A DNA stretch of 28,065 bases from Candidatus Saccharibacteria bacterium UBA3304. Lineage in GTDB: Bacteria; Patescibacteriota; Saccharimonadia; Saccharimonadales; Saccharimonadaceae. The stretch spans positions 1 to 28,065 of the forward strand of contig DESW01000011.1 of assembly GCA_002361425.1 (NCBI GenBank), written 5' to 3'. A model generated the notes under the pieces. The model saw only the letters and a list, made by a program, of their open reading frames with translations, had not been told where the DNA came from and ran no database searches. The number at the start of each line of letters is the position of its first letter. Positions within the stretch are counted from its first letter, which is position 1. The translations under genes were made by a program, and so were the position numbers. Below are positions 20,674-28,065 of this stretch, in pieces.

Positions 20674-22815
20674 ATGCAGATACTTGATTATGTTTATTAC
20701 GCAGTACTCGGTATCGTTGCAATCACTGGTCTGTATATGTTCACGCAATATCGTGGCGTAAAGAAGATGAGTGAAGGCAACGACAAAATGATTGATCTTG
20801 CGGCGAGAATTCGCTCGGGGTCAAAGGTGTTCACGAAGGCGATGTATCGCCGAATTCTGATTGCAGCCGCTGTCTTAGCCTTAATCATATGCTTCTTCGT
20901 AGAGCATTGGGCTGGCTTAGCATTTTTAGTAGGTCTCGCTATGACTACTGTTTCGGTTCTTGTCGGAATGAGTGTAGCGACCTATGCGAATGTACGCGCT
21001 GCAGCAACAGCACTGAAGGGTGTTGAGGACGACTTGAAGGAAGAACAGATTTGTGCGCGTACGGTCAATACAACCGTCAAAGCCTCGCAAATCTGTGGCC
21101 TTATTGTCCACTCGTCATCACTTCTCGGACTCACATTAGTAGCCTTATTCAGCGGTAAAGATAGTTTTTACTTGCAGGAAGGCGCGCTAATTATTCCTAT
21201 CGTCGCAAGATTAACGGCATACTCACTTGGTTGGAGCATCGTAGCGATGTTCTGTCGTGTAGCAGGTGGAATTTTCACGAAGGCAGCAGATATCGGTGCG
21301 GATCTCATCGGAAAAGTGTTCATGCACTTTGAAGAAGACGATCCGAAAAACCCGGCTGTACTTGCGGATTTTGTTGGCGATAACGTCAACGACATCGATG
21401 GCAACCAGGCGGACCTCGGTGAGAGTTTTACGGCGACACCAGTTACAACCATCGTTACTGCGGTCAACATGTATGGTCGTGCGAGCGATCCTACAATGTT
21501 AGCGGTAGCAGTCGCTTATCCGTTCATTCTTGCATTAGGCGGACTAATCAGTAGTATTATTGGTCTTTTCTACGCATCTCATGCCAAAGAGAGTAAAGAT
21601 CCTGGAAAGCAGATAAACGCTTCAATGTACATCGCCGCAAGCGGTGCATTATTGACGAGTTTGGCTGCTTCTTACTTCCTTTTTGCGAATGGCAGCAACA
21701 CTCCTGCAGAGTTTAAACTTGGCTGGAGTTCACCGTTCTGGAGTACAGTTTGTGGAATTGTTTCCGGTGTAGCTATCGGAATGATTGCGCAACACTATAC
21801 GGATCTCGAAAGCAGGTGGGCAAAGAGAGTGTCAGAAATGGCACAAAAAGGTTCAGCACTTTGTGCTTCATTATCGCAATCTGCGGGCTGGATTTCCTGT
21901 TTTGCGGAAATCGCAGTGGTAGCGCTCTTCTCATATGTAGCTTCATTAATTGCTGGCCCTTATGGCCGCTCTGTAATGGCTCTGGGAATGCTGTCATTTG
22001 TCGCTCAGCCGATTGGTGCAGACGCATTTGGTCCGATTTCGGACAATGCGGGTGGAATTGCAGAAAGTTGCGGATTGCCGCATAGGGTACGAACGATCAC
22101 CGATAAAAACGACGCGTTTGGTAACTCATCAGCAGCTGTAGGCAAAGGTTTTGCTATAGGTTCCGCTGCGGCAGTTGTTCTGTCTCAGATTGCAACCTAT
22201 CTTATGGCTTATGGTGGTACCTCACTCGATTTTAGTAAATCAAACGTTATGTTTGGCGCGTTTATCGGCGGTGGTTTGATTGCAATGTTCTGCGGTTTAC
22301 TCGCAAAGTATACACTCGATGCGGCCGGCGAAATGGCGGCAGAGTGCAGAAAGCAGTTTAAAGATCCGGATGTTGTTTCTGGAAAGAAATTACCTGATTC
22401 TAATGCTTGTATTCACATTGCAACAGTGAATGCACTTAGAAAGATGGTTCCTCCGGTTCTCATTACCGTCGGAGCGACACTTTTCATCGGATTCGTCTTC
22501 GGACCGGAAACGATGGGTGGAGCACTGGTTGGTGTAGAATTAGTTGGTCTTCCGCTTGCGATTTATTTCAGTAATGCAGGTGGTTTGGCAGATAACGGCA
22601 AGAAGCGCTACGAAGCAAATCTTGTCAAAGGTTACGAACGTGGCACAGAAGGATATAACGCTGCGCATGACGCCGCTGTGGTGGGCGACACAATGGGCGA
22701 TTGGGAAAAAGACGTTGTTGCTGTATCTATCGATATTTTTATGAAGATTATGGGTACGCTTGCAATGATGCTTGCTCCTCTGTTCGCAGCATATCAGATT
22801 CTCCCGATGCTGTAA
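20674..22815 (+). CDS. hppA: Ion-pumping membrane pyrophosphatase, divergent
   Basis: A 713-residue protein with about 16 membrane helices. Membrane pyrophosphatases split PPi and use the energy to pump H+ or Na+ out of the cytoplasm. Family motifs are present: GGIFTKAADIGADLIGK (from about residue 199), EDDPKNPAVLADFVGDNVND (221-240), DAFGPISDNAGGIAE, GNSSAAVGKGFAIGSAA (from 483), RKQF and VVGDTMGDWEKD near the C-terminus. Several residues differ from the usual pattern: F216 where GKVE has Glu, N239 for Gly in DNVGD, and IDGNQ for the usual AGMG segment. Ala487 in the GNTT-A/K-A position is the state of K+-dependent enzymes. Pumped ion and K+ need remain inference. It stands alone between a structured leader and a terminator. 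Confidence 0.93.
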   Translation: MQILDYVYYAVLGIVAITGLYMFTQYRGVKKMSEGNDKMIDLAARIRSGSKVFTKAMYRRILIAAAVLALIICFFVEHWAGLAFLVGLAMTTVSVLVGMSVATYANVRAAATALKGVEDDLKEEQICARTVNTTVKASQICGLIVHSSSLLGLTLVALFSGKDSFYLQEGALIIPIVARLTAYSLGWSIVAMFCRVAGGIFTKAADIGADLIGKVFMHFEEDDPKNPAVLADFVGDNVNDIDGNQADLGESFTATPVTTIVTAVNMYGRASDPTMLAVAVAYPFILALGGLISSIIGLFYASHAKESKDPGKQINASMYIAASGALLTSLAASYFLFANGSNTPAEFKLGWSSPFWSTVCGIVSGVAIGMIAQHYTDLESRWAKRVSEMAQKGSALCASLSQSAGWISCFAEIAVVALFSYVASLIAGPYGRSVMALGMLSFVAQPIGADAFGPISDNAGGIAESCGLPHRVRTITDKNDAFGNSSAAVGKGFAIGSAAAVVLSQIATYLMAYGGTSLDFSKSNVMFGAFIGGGLIAMFCGLLAKYTLDAAGEMAAECRKQFKDPDVVSGKKLPDSNACIHIATVNALRKMVPPVLITVGATLFIGFVFGPETMGGALVGVELVGLPLAIYFSNAGGLADNGKKRYEANLVKGYERGTEGYNAAHDAAVVGDTMGDWEKDVVAVSIDIFMKIMGTLAMMLAPLFAAYQILPML

Positions 22816-22832
22816 TGGTTCATTTCGGCTTA

Positions 22833-22861
22833 GGCCCCTGGTTCGTCCGGGGGTCTTTTTT
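22833..22861 (+). terminator. Terminator of hppA
   Basis: GCCCCtGG-TTCG-TCcGGGGGTC followed by a run of seven T (22856-22861 plus). The -10 box of the next gene begins 8 bases later. Confidence 0.85.
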
Positions 22862-22868
22862 ATTGCGG

Positions 22869-22874
22869 TATAAT
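22869..22874 (+). promoter_or_regulatory. -10 box of ABC transporter operon (leaderless)
   Basis: A perfect TATAAT ends 6 bases before the ATG at 22881 (ATTAAT between), without a ribosome site. No TG extension and no good -35. Confidence 0.5.
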
Positions 22875-22880
22875 ATTAAT

Positions 22881-23579
22881 ATGTCTGAAAAATATATTCT
22901 CGAAGTAAATAATCTTGTAAAAACTTACGGCAAAGGTGACAGCCTCGTTAAGGCCGTTGATAATGTTAGTTTGAAGGTGAAAGAGGGCGAGTTTGTCGCT
23001 ATTATCGGCGCATCTGGTTCTGGTAAATCTACGCTTCTCCATATGATTGGTGGCGTTGATCGCCCAGACAAAAACGGCGGCGAAATCATTATTGAAGGTC
23101 AGAATATTACAAAACTCAACGATAATAAACTTGCGCTTTTCCGCCGTCAGCAAATTGGAATTATTTACCAATTTTATAATCTCATCCCTGTCCTTACTGT
23201 CCGCGAGAATATTACGCTTCCGGTCGACCTTGAAAAGAAAGAAATTGATGAGGACTATCTTGAACAGCTTATTGATGCGCTCGGTCTAAAGAATCGCGAA
23301 ACGCATTTGCCAAACCAGCTTTCTGGCGGTCAGCAACAGCGTGTTGCAATCGGTCGCGCACTTTTTAATCGCCCAGCTTTAATTCTCGCTGATGAGCCGA
23401 CCGGCAACCTCGACTCTAAGTCTGGTGCCGAAATCGTAAAGCTCCTCAAGCTTGCAAATGAGAAATATCATCAGACAATTATTCTTGTTACGCATGATCT
23501 CGAAATTGCAAAAGAAGCCGATCGCATTATTACCTTCGGTGATGGCAAAATTATTTCCGACAAAAAGGCTGGCAAATAA
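22881..23579 (+). CDS. ABC transporter ATP-binding protein (Bce/MacB/LolD type)
   Basis: A 232-residue ATPase that powers the membrane partner encoded next to it. Walker A is GASGSGKST (43-51), the Q-loop Gln97 (IIYQFYNLIP), the signature LSGGQ (147-151), Walker B LILADEP with the catalytic Glu (167-172) and TGNLD, and the switch His205 (LVTHD). The IYQFYNLIPVLTV segment and short length place it in the group of LolD, MacB and BceA, which move lipids, peptides or antibiotics. A frame open back to 22701 is not used, because the ATG at 22881 has the -10 box 6 bases before it and aligns with the family start. The next gene overlaps by one base. Confidence 0.95.
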   Translation: MSEKYILEVNNLVKTYGKGDSLVKAVDNVSLKVKEGEFVAIIGASGSGKSTLLHMIGGVDRPDKNGGEIIIEGQNITKLNDNKLALFRRQQIGIIYQFYNLIPVLTVRENITLPVDLEKKEIDEDYLEQLIDALGLKNRETHLPNQLSGGQQQRVAIGRALFNRPALILADEPTGNLDSKSGAEIVKLLKLANEKYHQTIILVTHDLEIAKEADRIITFGDGKIISDKKAGK

Positions 23580-25804
23580 TGAGCGTCCTTAGCAAACTAA
23601 CTCGCGCGAATATCAAGCGCAACAAAAAACGCAGTATTGTTACGATGCTCGGCGTTGCCTTGTCTGTCGCTTTGCTTTTTACGGTCATCGCAATTCCGAC
23701 TAGCTTTTGGGAAACTTTAAAACAATTCCAGATTTCTCAGTACGGTAATTTTCATCAGTCTTTTGAACATATTCCAGGTGATAAGGTGAATATCATTGAG
23801 CAGGCAAAAGGTGTCGAATCGGTTTACTATGCATCCCCAGTAACCTATGGCGAAAAATATGCGTACCTCGAAGAAAGCGCTAGCCCTATTCCTATTGATT
23901 TATACGAAAAAATCGACTCTCTGAGTGAGGCTGATCGTGTCGCGGATAAAGAATACATCGTCTTTGTCCGCTACGTCGGACCACTTCGTAAGGCTGGCTA
24001 TGCAAAGCCGATGCATGAACGCTATGGCAACGATATTGGCTATGCGCTCGAAGACGCTGGAGTGGAAGAATATTATGTCCGTACGAATGATGCGCTCCTT
24101 ATGTTTGATGGGAATATTGACTACAACACGAGCACGGTCTTTGCATGTTTGGCAGCATTTGGTATTGGTTTAGTCGCAATCGCGGGTATTTTTACGATTC
24201 GCAACTCCTTCAATATTTCCACGACGGAACGCACGCGTGAATTTGGTATGCTTAGCTCCGTTGGTGCTACGCCACGCCAAATCCGTCACTCAGTTGTTTT
24301 GGAGGCATTAATAATCGGCGCCTGTGCCATTCCGGTTGGTCTAGCGCTCGGTGCCGTGGCTACATATGTGCTACTAAACATTACGAATCACTTGCTTGAT
24401 GCTGCCACGACCATGATCTTCTTTGTGCCTTGGTGGGCGATCGCCATCGATATTGTCATGGGCTTCGTAATTGTTTGGCTCGCAAGCGCTAGTGCAGCAA
24501 TTCGCGCTGGTCGTCTCACGCCAATTGATGCCATTCGTAGCACTCAGGACGTTAACATTAAGTCTAAGAAACTAAAGACTAACAAACTCATTCAAGGCTA
24601 CTTCGGTATTGGCGGTATGATTGCGGATAAAAACCTTAAACGCAGCCGTCAGAAGTACCGCACGACGATTATTTCTATTGTCGTAAGCGTAGCGGTCTTT
24701 GTCGGCCTTTCTAGCTTCGTGATTGACGGCAAACGCATTGTCGAGAGTGTTTATCCAGACTATGGCGCAAACTATTTTATCGGCGGCGTTACGAATGAAG
24801 ATGTCCAAGAACTCGAATCGAAATTCGATCTCGGTGAGCATGTTCGTTATCAGGAGACGATGGCTGGCAATGGCATCAACGTCAAAGTCCTATCGAAAGA
24901 TTATTTCGAAAAGTTTGCTCGCTCACTCGGCATTCTTGGCGACTATGAGCACGTAGCAATCTTGAATGATTATGTCGAAGAAATTCATAGCAATGGCTCA
25001 CGCTCAATTGAACGCGCCATGAAGAATAAAGAAGGTGACGAGTGGCATCTAAAGGTTGTCGACACGACCGTAGATTATGAAAACGCCGAAGACATTGAAG
25101 TAGACGACGCAGTTCGCACTTTTGATGTAACGATTACGAAGATTACGGATAAAAAGCCTATCGGCACGGCGATGATTATGTATCCGTCGCTTTATATTTC
25201 AGAAGAACACGCTAATTGCGGCTCGCTAATTCTATACGATGATTCGAGCACTCTCTATGCTAATCCAGGCGATCAAGCGAAAGAGCTTACTGAATATGTC
25301 AAGAAAATGAATGAGCAAAGGGAAGAGACTGGCGGAATCATGCTTTCGCCATACGATATGGAAGAGGGCAGAAAAGGGATGGACAATGTCATATTGCTTC
25401 TCGCTATCTTCATGTATGGCTTCATTGCTGTTATTGCGCTCATTGGTGTAACGAATATCTTTAATACGATTACAACCAACATCCAGCTTCGCGCCAAAGA
25501 GTTTGCAATGCTCAAATCCGTCGGTATGACTGATGACGAGTTTAACCGCATGATTCGTCTCGAGAGCGTTCTTTATACTGTTCGCGCGCTCCTAATCGGC
25601 TTGCCAATTGGTATTCTTATCTCTTACGGCACGCACTACTTGCTCGGCGAGGGCGGCATTAGCTTGAGCTATGAATTGCCGCTAATTCCAATCCTCATTT
25701 CCATTGCTGTCGTCACGCTTCTTATCACGGTTATCATGCGCTATTCCGTACGCCAAGTTTCACGCCAAAATATCATCGAGACAATCCGCCAAGACACCGT
25801 GTAA
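23579..25804 (+). CDS. FtsX-like ABC permease (BceB/MacB-type)
   Basis: A 741-residue membrane protein. It begins with a helix (about 22-45, VTMLGVALSVALLFTVIAI), then a periplasmic-type loop of about 140 residues, and a set of three helices (about 185-320) with FNISTTERTREFGMLSSVGA, the FtsX signature. A second helix (RTTIISIVVSVAVFVGLSS, about 361-380) leads into a large outside domain (about 385-600), and the last three helices (about 604-730) again contain QLRAKEFAMLKSVGM. This ten-helix layout with a large outer loop is that of BceB-type permeases, which sense or export antimicrobial peptides; MacB-type export is also possible. The start codon overlaps the ATPase stop (TAATG), so the two are translationally coupled. 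No two-component system is nearby. Confidence 0.88.
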   Translation: MSVLSKLTRANIKRNKKRSIVTMLGVALSVALLFTVIAIPTSFWETLKQFQISQYGNFHQSFEHIPGDKVNIIEQAKGVESVYYASPVTYGEKYAYLEESASPIPIDLYEKIDSLSEADRVADKEYIVFVRYVGPLRKAGYAKPMHERYGNDIGYALEDAGVEEYYVRTNDALLMFDGNIDYNTSTVFACLAAFGIGLVAIAGIFTIRNSFNISTTERTREFGMLSSVGATPRQIRHSVVLEALIIGACAIPVGLALGAVATYVLLNITNHLLDAATTMIFFVPWWAIAIDIVMGFVIVWLASASAAIRAGRLTPIDAIRSTQDVNIKSKKLKTNKLIQGYFGIGGMIADKNLKRSRQKYRTTIISIVVSVAVFVGLSSFVIDGKRIVESVYPDYGANYFIGGVTNEDVQELESKFDLGEHVRYQETMAGNGINVKVLSKDYFEKFARSLGILGDYEHVAILNDYVEEIHSNGSRSIERAMKNKEGDEWHLKVVDTTVDYENAEDIEVDDAVRTFDVTITKITDKKPIGTAMIMYPSLYISEEHANCGSLILYDDSSTLYANPGDQAKELTEYVKKMNEQREETGGIMLSPYDMEEGRKGMDNVILLLAIFMYGFIAVIALIGVTNIFNTITTNIQLRAKEFAMLKSVGMTDDEFNRMIRLESVLYTVRALLIGLPIGILISYGTHYLLGEGGISLSYELPLIPILISIAVVTLLITVIMRYSVRQVSRQNIIETIRQDTV

Positions 25805-25806
25805 CA

Positions 25807-25815
25807 TGCTATAAT
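25807..25815 (+). promoter_or_regulatory. Extended -10 promoter of serS
   Basis: TGCTATAAT; the hexamer ends 10 bases before the ATG at 25826, so the leader is at most a few bases and holds no ribosome site. Confidence 0.6.
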
Positions 25816-25825
25816 ATACCTTAGT

Positions 25826-27130
25826 ATGTTAGATATTAATTTCATCCGTGCGAATCGCCAGAAAGTTGAGGATGCAATTCATAACAAGGTCTACGATATA
25901 GACCTCGACGAGATTTTGCGCCTTGATGACGAGCGCAAAGAATTATCACGCGAAATTGATGCTCTCCGCCAGGAGCGTAATCAGATTTCTGCCCAAATGA
26001 AGGGTGGTAAACCAGACCCAAAGCTCATTGAGCAGGGCAAGGAACTAAAAGCTAAGCTTGCCGAGAAAGAGCCGAAGCTTGCCGAGATTGAGCAAGATTT
26101 CATCACTAAGCTCAAACAGGTTCCAAACGTCTACGAAGATGACGTCCCTATCGGCCTTACCGAAGACGACAACCAGGTCGCTGAGGTTTGCGGTGAGCCA
26201 ACTAAGTTTAAGTTTGCGCCAAAGAATCACTACGAAATCGGCCAGGCTCGTGGCTGGATTGATAAAGAGCGCGCTTCTAAGGTTGCTGGCGCTCGCTTCG
26301 CCTATATCAAGGGCGATATGGTTAAGCTCCAGATGGCTATCGTTAACTTCGTCATGAATAGCCTTTCTAATCAAGAGGTTATTCATGAGATTATCGACAA
26401 AGCCGGCCTTAAAGGCCAGGTCGTCGACAAGCCATTTACGATTGTCCTTCCTCCGCTCATGCTCCGCACTGAGATGTATGATGCAATGGACCGCCTTGAG
26501 CCACGTGAAGACCGCTACAAGATCGAAGGCGAGGAACTTTGGCTCCAGGGCAGCGCAGAGCATGTTCTTGGTTCTATGCACGCTGGTGAAATCTTTGAAG
26601 AAAAAGAACTTCCTGTCCGTTATCTTGGCTACGCTACTAGCTTCCGCCAAGAGGCTGGTACTTACGGCAAGGATATGGAAGGCATCATTCGTATGCATCA
26701 GTTTGATAAGCTCGAGATGGAAAGCTTCTCTACTAAGGAAACTAGCCGCAAAGAGCACGAGCTCTTCGTTGCTATTCAGCGCTGGCTCGTTGAGCAGCTA
26801 GAGCTTCCATATCGCGTGATTCGTAAATGTACTTTTGATATTGGTAAGCCAGATGCTCGTGGTATCGACATCGAAGTTTGGCTCCCAGGTCAAGATAAGT
26901 ATCGTGAGACTCATACTGCAGATTACATGACCGACTATCAGTCTCGCCGTCTCCAGACCCGCGTTCGCCGCGATTCTGGCGATCTTGAACTCGTTCATAC
27001 TAACGACGCAACTGCTTTTGCACTTGGTCGTATTATGATTGCAATCATCGAAAACTATCAAAACGAAGACATGACCGTGCGCGTGCCTAAAGTTTTGCAA
27101 AAATATCTTGATGGAAAGGAGATTATTTAG
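25826..27130 (+). CDS. serS: Seryl-tRNA synthetase
   Basis: Class II synthetase charging tRNA-Ser, 434 residues, close to the usual 420-430. Residues 1-110 form the antiparallel coiled-coil arm that holds the long variable arm of tRNA-Ser. The catalytic domain shows NHYEIGQARGWIDKERASKV, motif 2 (YATSFRQEAGTYGKDMEGI, then RMHQFDKLEM) and motif 3 (FALGRIMIAIIENYQNED). The first two-thirds of motif 3 read NDATAFALGR where most enzymes have NGSGLAVGR; the closing Arg and ENYQ are kept. The next gene, hpf, has its ribosome site inside the end of serS. The cognate tRNA-Ser(TGA) is in this window but far away. Stop is TAG. Confidence 0.96.
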   Translation: MLDINFIRANRQKVEDAIHNKVYDIDLDEILRLDDERKELSREIDALRQERNQISAQMKGGKPDPKLIEQGKELKAKLAEKEPKLAEIEQDFITKLKQVPNVYEDDVPIGLTEDDNQVAEVCGEPTKFKFAPKNHYEIGQARGWIDKERASKVAGARFAYIKGDMVKLQMAIVNFVMNSLSNQEVIHEIIDKAGLKGQVVDKPFTIVLPPLMLRTEMYDAMDRLEPREDRYKIEGEELWLQGSAEHVLGSMHAGEIFEEKELPVRYLGYATSFRQEAGTYGKDMEGIIRMHQFDKLEMESFSTKETSRKEHELFVAIQRWLVEQLELPYRVIRKCTFDIGKPDARGIDIEVWLPGQDKYRETHTADYMTDYQSRRLQTRVRRDSGDLELVHTNDATAFALGRIMIAIIENYQNEDMTVRVPKVLQKYLDGKEII

Positions 27131-27487
27131 ATGATCGATAATATTGAAATTAGCGGCTCCAACTACAAAGTTGAGGAAAGCTTCAAGAAATACGTCATTA
27201 AGCGTATTGGCAAACTCGACCGCCATCTTCCGCGTGATCACCGCAAAGATGTCGTCGTAAAGGTTGTCGTTACCGAGGTAGACCGTGCCCATGGTAACAA
27301 ATATGAGATTTCCGTCTCTATGGATATCCCTGGTGGCAAGGTGCTCGCAGCTAAGGATCAGGCCTCCAACGTTTATGCTGGTATCGATATCATCGAGGCT
27401 AAGCTCGATGGCCAGATTCGCCGTTTCAAGACCGAGAAAACTAACTACGACAAGAAAGGATTCCTAAAGCGTCTTTTGAAGAAGTAA
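27131..27487 (+). CDS. hpf: Ribosome hibernation promoting factor (HPF/RaiA family)
   Basis: A 118-residue short-type hibernation factor. It binds the decoding site of the 30S subunit and stops translation when growth slows. The N-terminal IEISGSNYKVEESFKKYV and KRIGKLDRHL, the middle KVVVTEVDR ... YEISVSMDIPGG, and the AKDQASNVYAGIDIIEAKLD segment match the beta-alpha-beta fold of the family; the basic C-terminus (KGFLKRLLKK) replaces the longer tail of HPF-long. The ATG follows the serS stop with no gap, and AAAGGAG lies 9 bases upstream inside serS. Being in one operon with serS gives linked supply of translation and its brake. Confidence 0.92.
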   Translation: MIDNIEISGSNYKVEESFKKYVIKRIGKLDRHLPRDHRKDVVVKVVVTEVDRAHGNKYEISVSMDIPGGKVLAAKDQASNVYAGIDIIEAKLDGQIRRFKTEKTNYDKKGFLKRLLKK

Positions 27488-27503
27488 TTTTAGGTGCTAT
27501 ACT
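27476..27503 (+). promoter_or_regulatory. Promoter of secA (leaderless)
   Basis: TTGAAG (27476-27481), 16 bases, TGC-TATACT (-10 at 27498-27503, extended). The -10 ends 6 bases before the ATG at 27510 and no ribosome site is present. The -35 overlaps the end of hpf. Confidence 0.6.
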
Positions 27504-27509
27504 AGAACG

Positions 27510-28065
27510 ATGAAAGAGAGGAAGTCAGATCAGAAGAGGGTGGAAAAACCTGCCGACAAGGCTCCAAAAGCCAAGAAGGCTCCTAAAGACAAAAAACCGA
27601 CCGACAAACTAGCAGATAAGACCGCAACGACTAAATTCTTGCAGCATATTTTTGGTGATGCCCAGAAGAAAACTCTTCATCGCCTCCAGAAGCGTGTAGC
27701 TGAGATCAATCGTCTCGCTGGCAAATATTCCGAAATGGATAAGAAAGAGCTCGCTGCTCAGACTGCAGAGCTCAAGAAACGCTTCGAGAAGCTCAATAAG
27801 CAGGCTCAGGCTGCTAAGGCTCGCGAAGAGGTAAAGAAAGACGATAAAAAGGCCGACAAAAAGGCTAAAAAGACCAAGAAAATCGACAAAAAGGCTCAGA
27901 TTGCAGCCGATAATAAGGTTCTTGATCAGCTTTTGCCAGAAGCATTCGCACTCGTTCGTGAAGCTAGCGACCGCATCCTTGGCCTCCGCCCATTCGACGT
28001 TCAGTTGATTGGTGGTATAGTTCTCCACGAAGGTAACGTTGCTGAGATGAAGACCGGTGAAGGTA
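27510..28065 (+). CDS. secA: Protein translocase ATPase SecA, 3' partial
   Basis: The first 185 residues of SecA, cut by the window edge. SecA drives secretory proteins through SecYEG. After a Lys/Asp/Pro-rich start (1-40) comes FLQHIFGDAQKKTLHRLQKRV, matching the usual SecA start, then residues 96-133, a Lys-rich insert (VKKDDKKADKKAKK and similar) that E. coli SecA lacks, then LLPEAFALVREAS, and PFDVQLIGGIVLHEGNVAEM followed by KTGEG, the beginning of the Walker A (TGEGKT). The insert falls between two helices at the start of nucleotide-binding domain 1. The ATG at 27510 is chosen for the -10 box 6 bases before it and the good alignment soon after; no ribosome site exists. Exported proteins elsewhere in the window are its likely clients. 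Confidence 0.95.
   Translation, partial: MKERKSDQKRVEKPADKAPKAKKAPKDKKPTDKLADKTATTKFLQHIFGDAQKKTLHRLQKRVAEINRLAGKYSEMDKKELAAQTAELKKRFEKLNKQAQAAKAREEVKKDDKKADKKAKKTKKIDKKAQIAADNKVLDQLLPEAFALVREASDRILGLRPFDVQLIGGIVLHEGNVAEMKTGEG

Noticed and set aside
22701..22880. Upstream extension of the ABC ATPase
   Set aside because: It runs through the end of hppA and its terminator; the family start and -10 box support 22881.
1..28065. CRISPR array, integrase, transposase or rRNA genes
   Set aside because: No regularly spaced direct repeats, no recombinase motifs and no rRNA sequences were found on either strand.

Overview
The window looks like a chromosomal segment of a host-associated Candidatus Saccharibacteria (TM7/Patescibacteria) or close relative. 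This is inferred from gene content: anaerobic class III ribonucleotide reductase with its activase, a divergent membrane pyrophosphatase, type IV pilin-like and type IV secretion-like membrane proteins, Gram-positive-style surface proteins with a sortase-type signal, and SecA with Lys-rich additions. No biosynthetic operons are seen. TGA ends dut and the DegV-family gene and TAA/TAG end others, so the standard bacterial code applies; this argues against the UGA-glycine lineages (Gracilibacteria/SR1).

Layout. 1-1800: the end of a bPH-domain membrane protein, a minus-strand prepilin, tRNA-Met(CAT), a 41-residue membrane peptide with a consensus promoter, and tRNA-Ser(TGA) followed by a second copy of its 3' end plus terminator flanking a hairpin-rich insert. 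1789-5524: dut (minus) divergent from nrdD-nrdG (plus), separated by four NrdR-box-like sites in two pairs. 5525-7675: a large cell-surface adhesin-like protein. 7698-8884: a DegV-family lipid-binding protein and tRNA-Val(CAC), both minus. 8953-10023: prfA (RF1). 10021-12837: an unknown minus-strand protein and, divergently, a structured leader RNA and a two-gene operon of unknown membrane/secreted proteins. 12838-14943: a surface protein with three DUF11-like repeats and an IPKTG sorting signal. 15082-19876: two overlapping-style genes, a single-pass protein and a 1200-residue polytopic protein resembling VirB6/TrbL. 19981-20504: a small helix-hairpin-helix-like protein (minus) divergent from tandem tRNA-Arg genes (TCG, CCG). 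20526-22861: membrane pyrophosphatase behind a structured leader. 22869-25804: a Bce/MacB-type ABC transporter pair. 25807-27487: serS-hpf. 27476-28065: the 5' part of secA.

How the parts fit. dut, nrdD and nrdG all serve dNTP supply and probably share NrdR control from one intergenic region. serS, hpf, prfA, secA and the tRNAs are core translation/export genes. The surface proteins, pilin, VirB6-like protein and ABC transporter fit an organism that lives attached to other cells.

A recurrent regulatory theme is an extended -10 promoter whose -10 hexamer ends only 6-7 bases before the start codon (prepilin, prfA, the 15082 gene, the ABC ATPase, secA). This predicts leaderless mRNAs, while other genes have clear Shine-Dalgarno sites. 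All family assignments come from reading motifs by eye; no database search was run.
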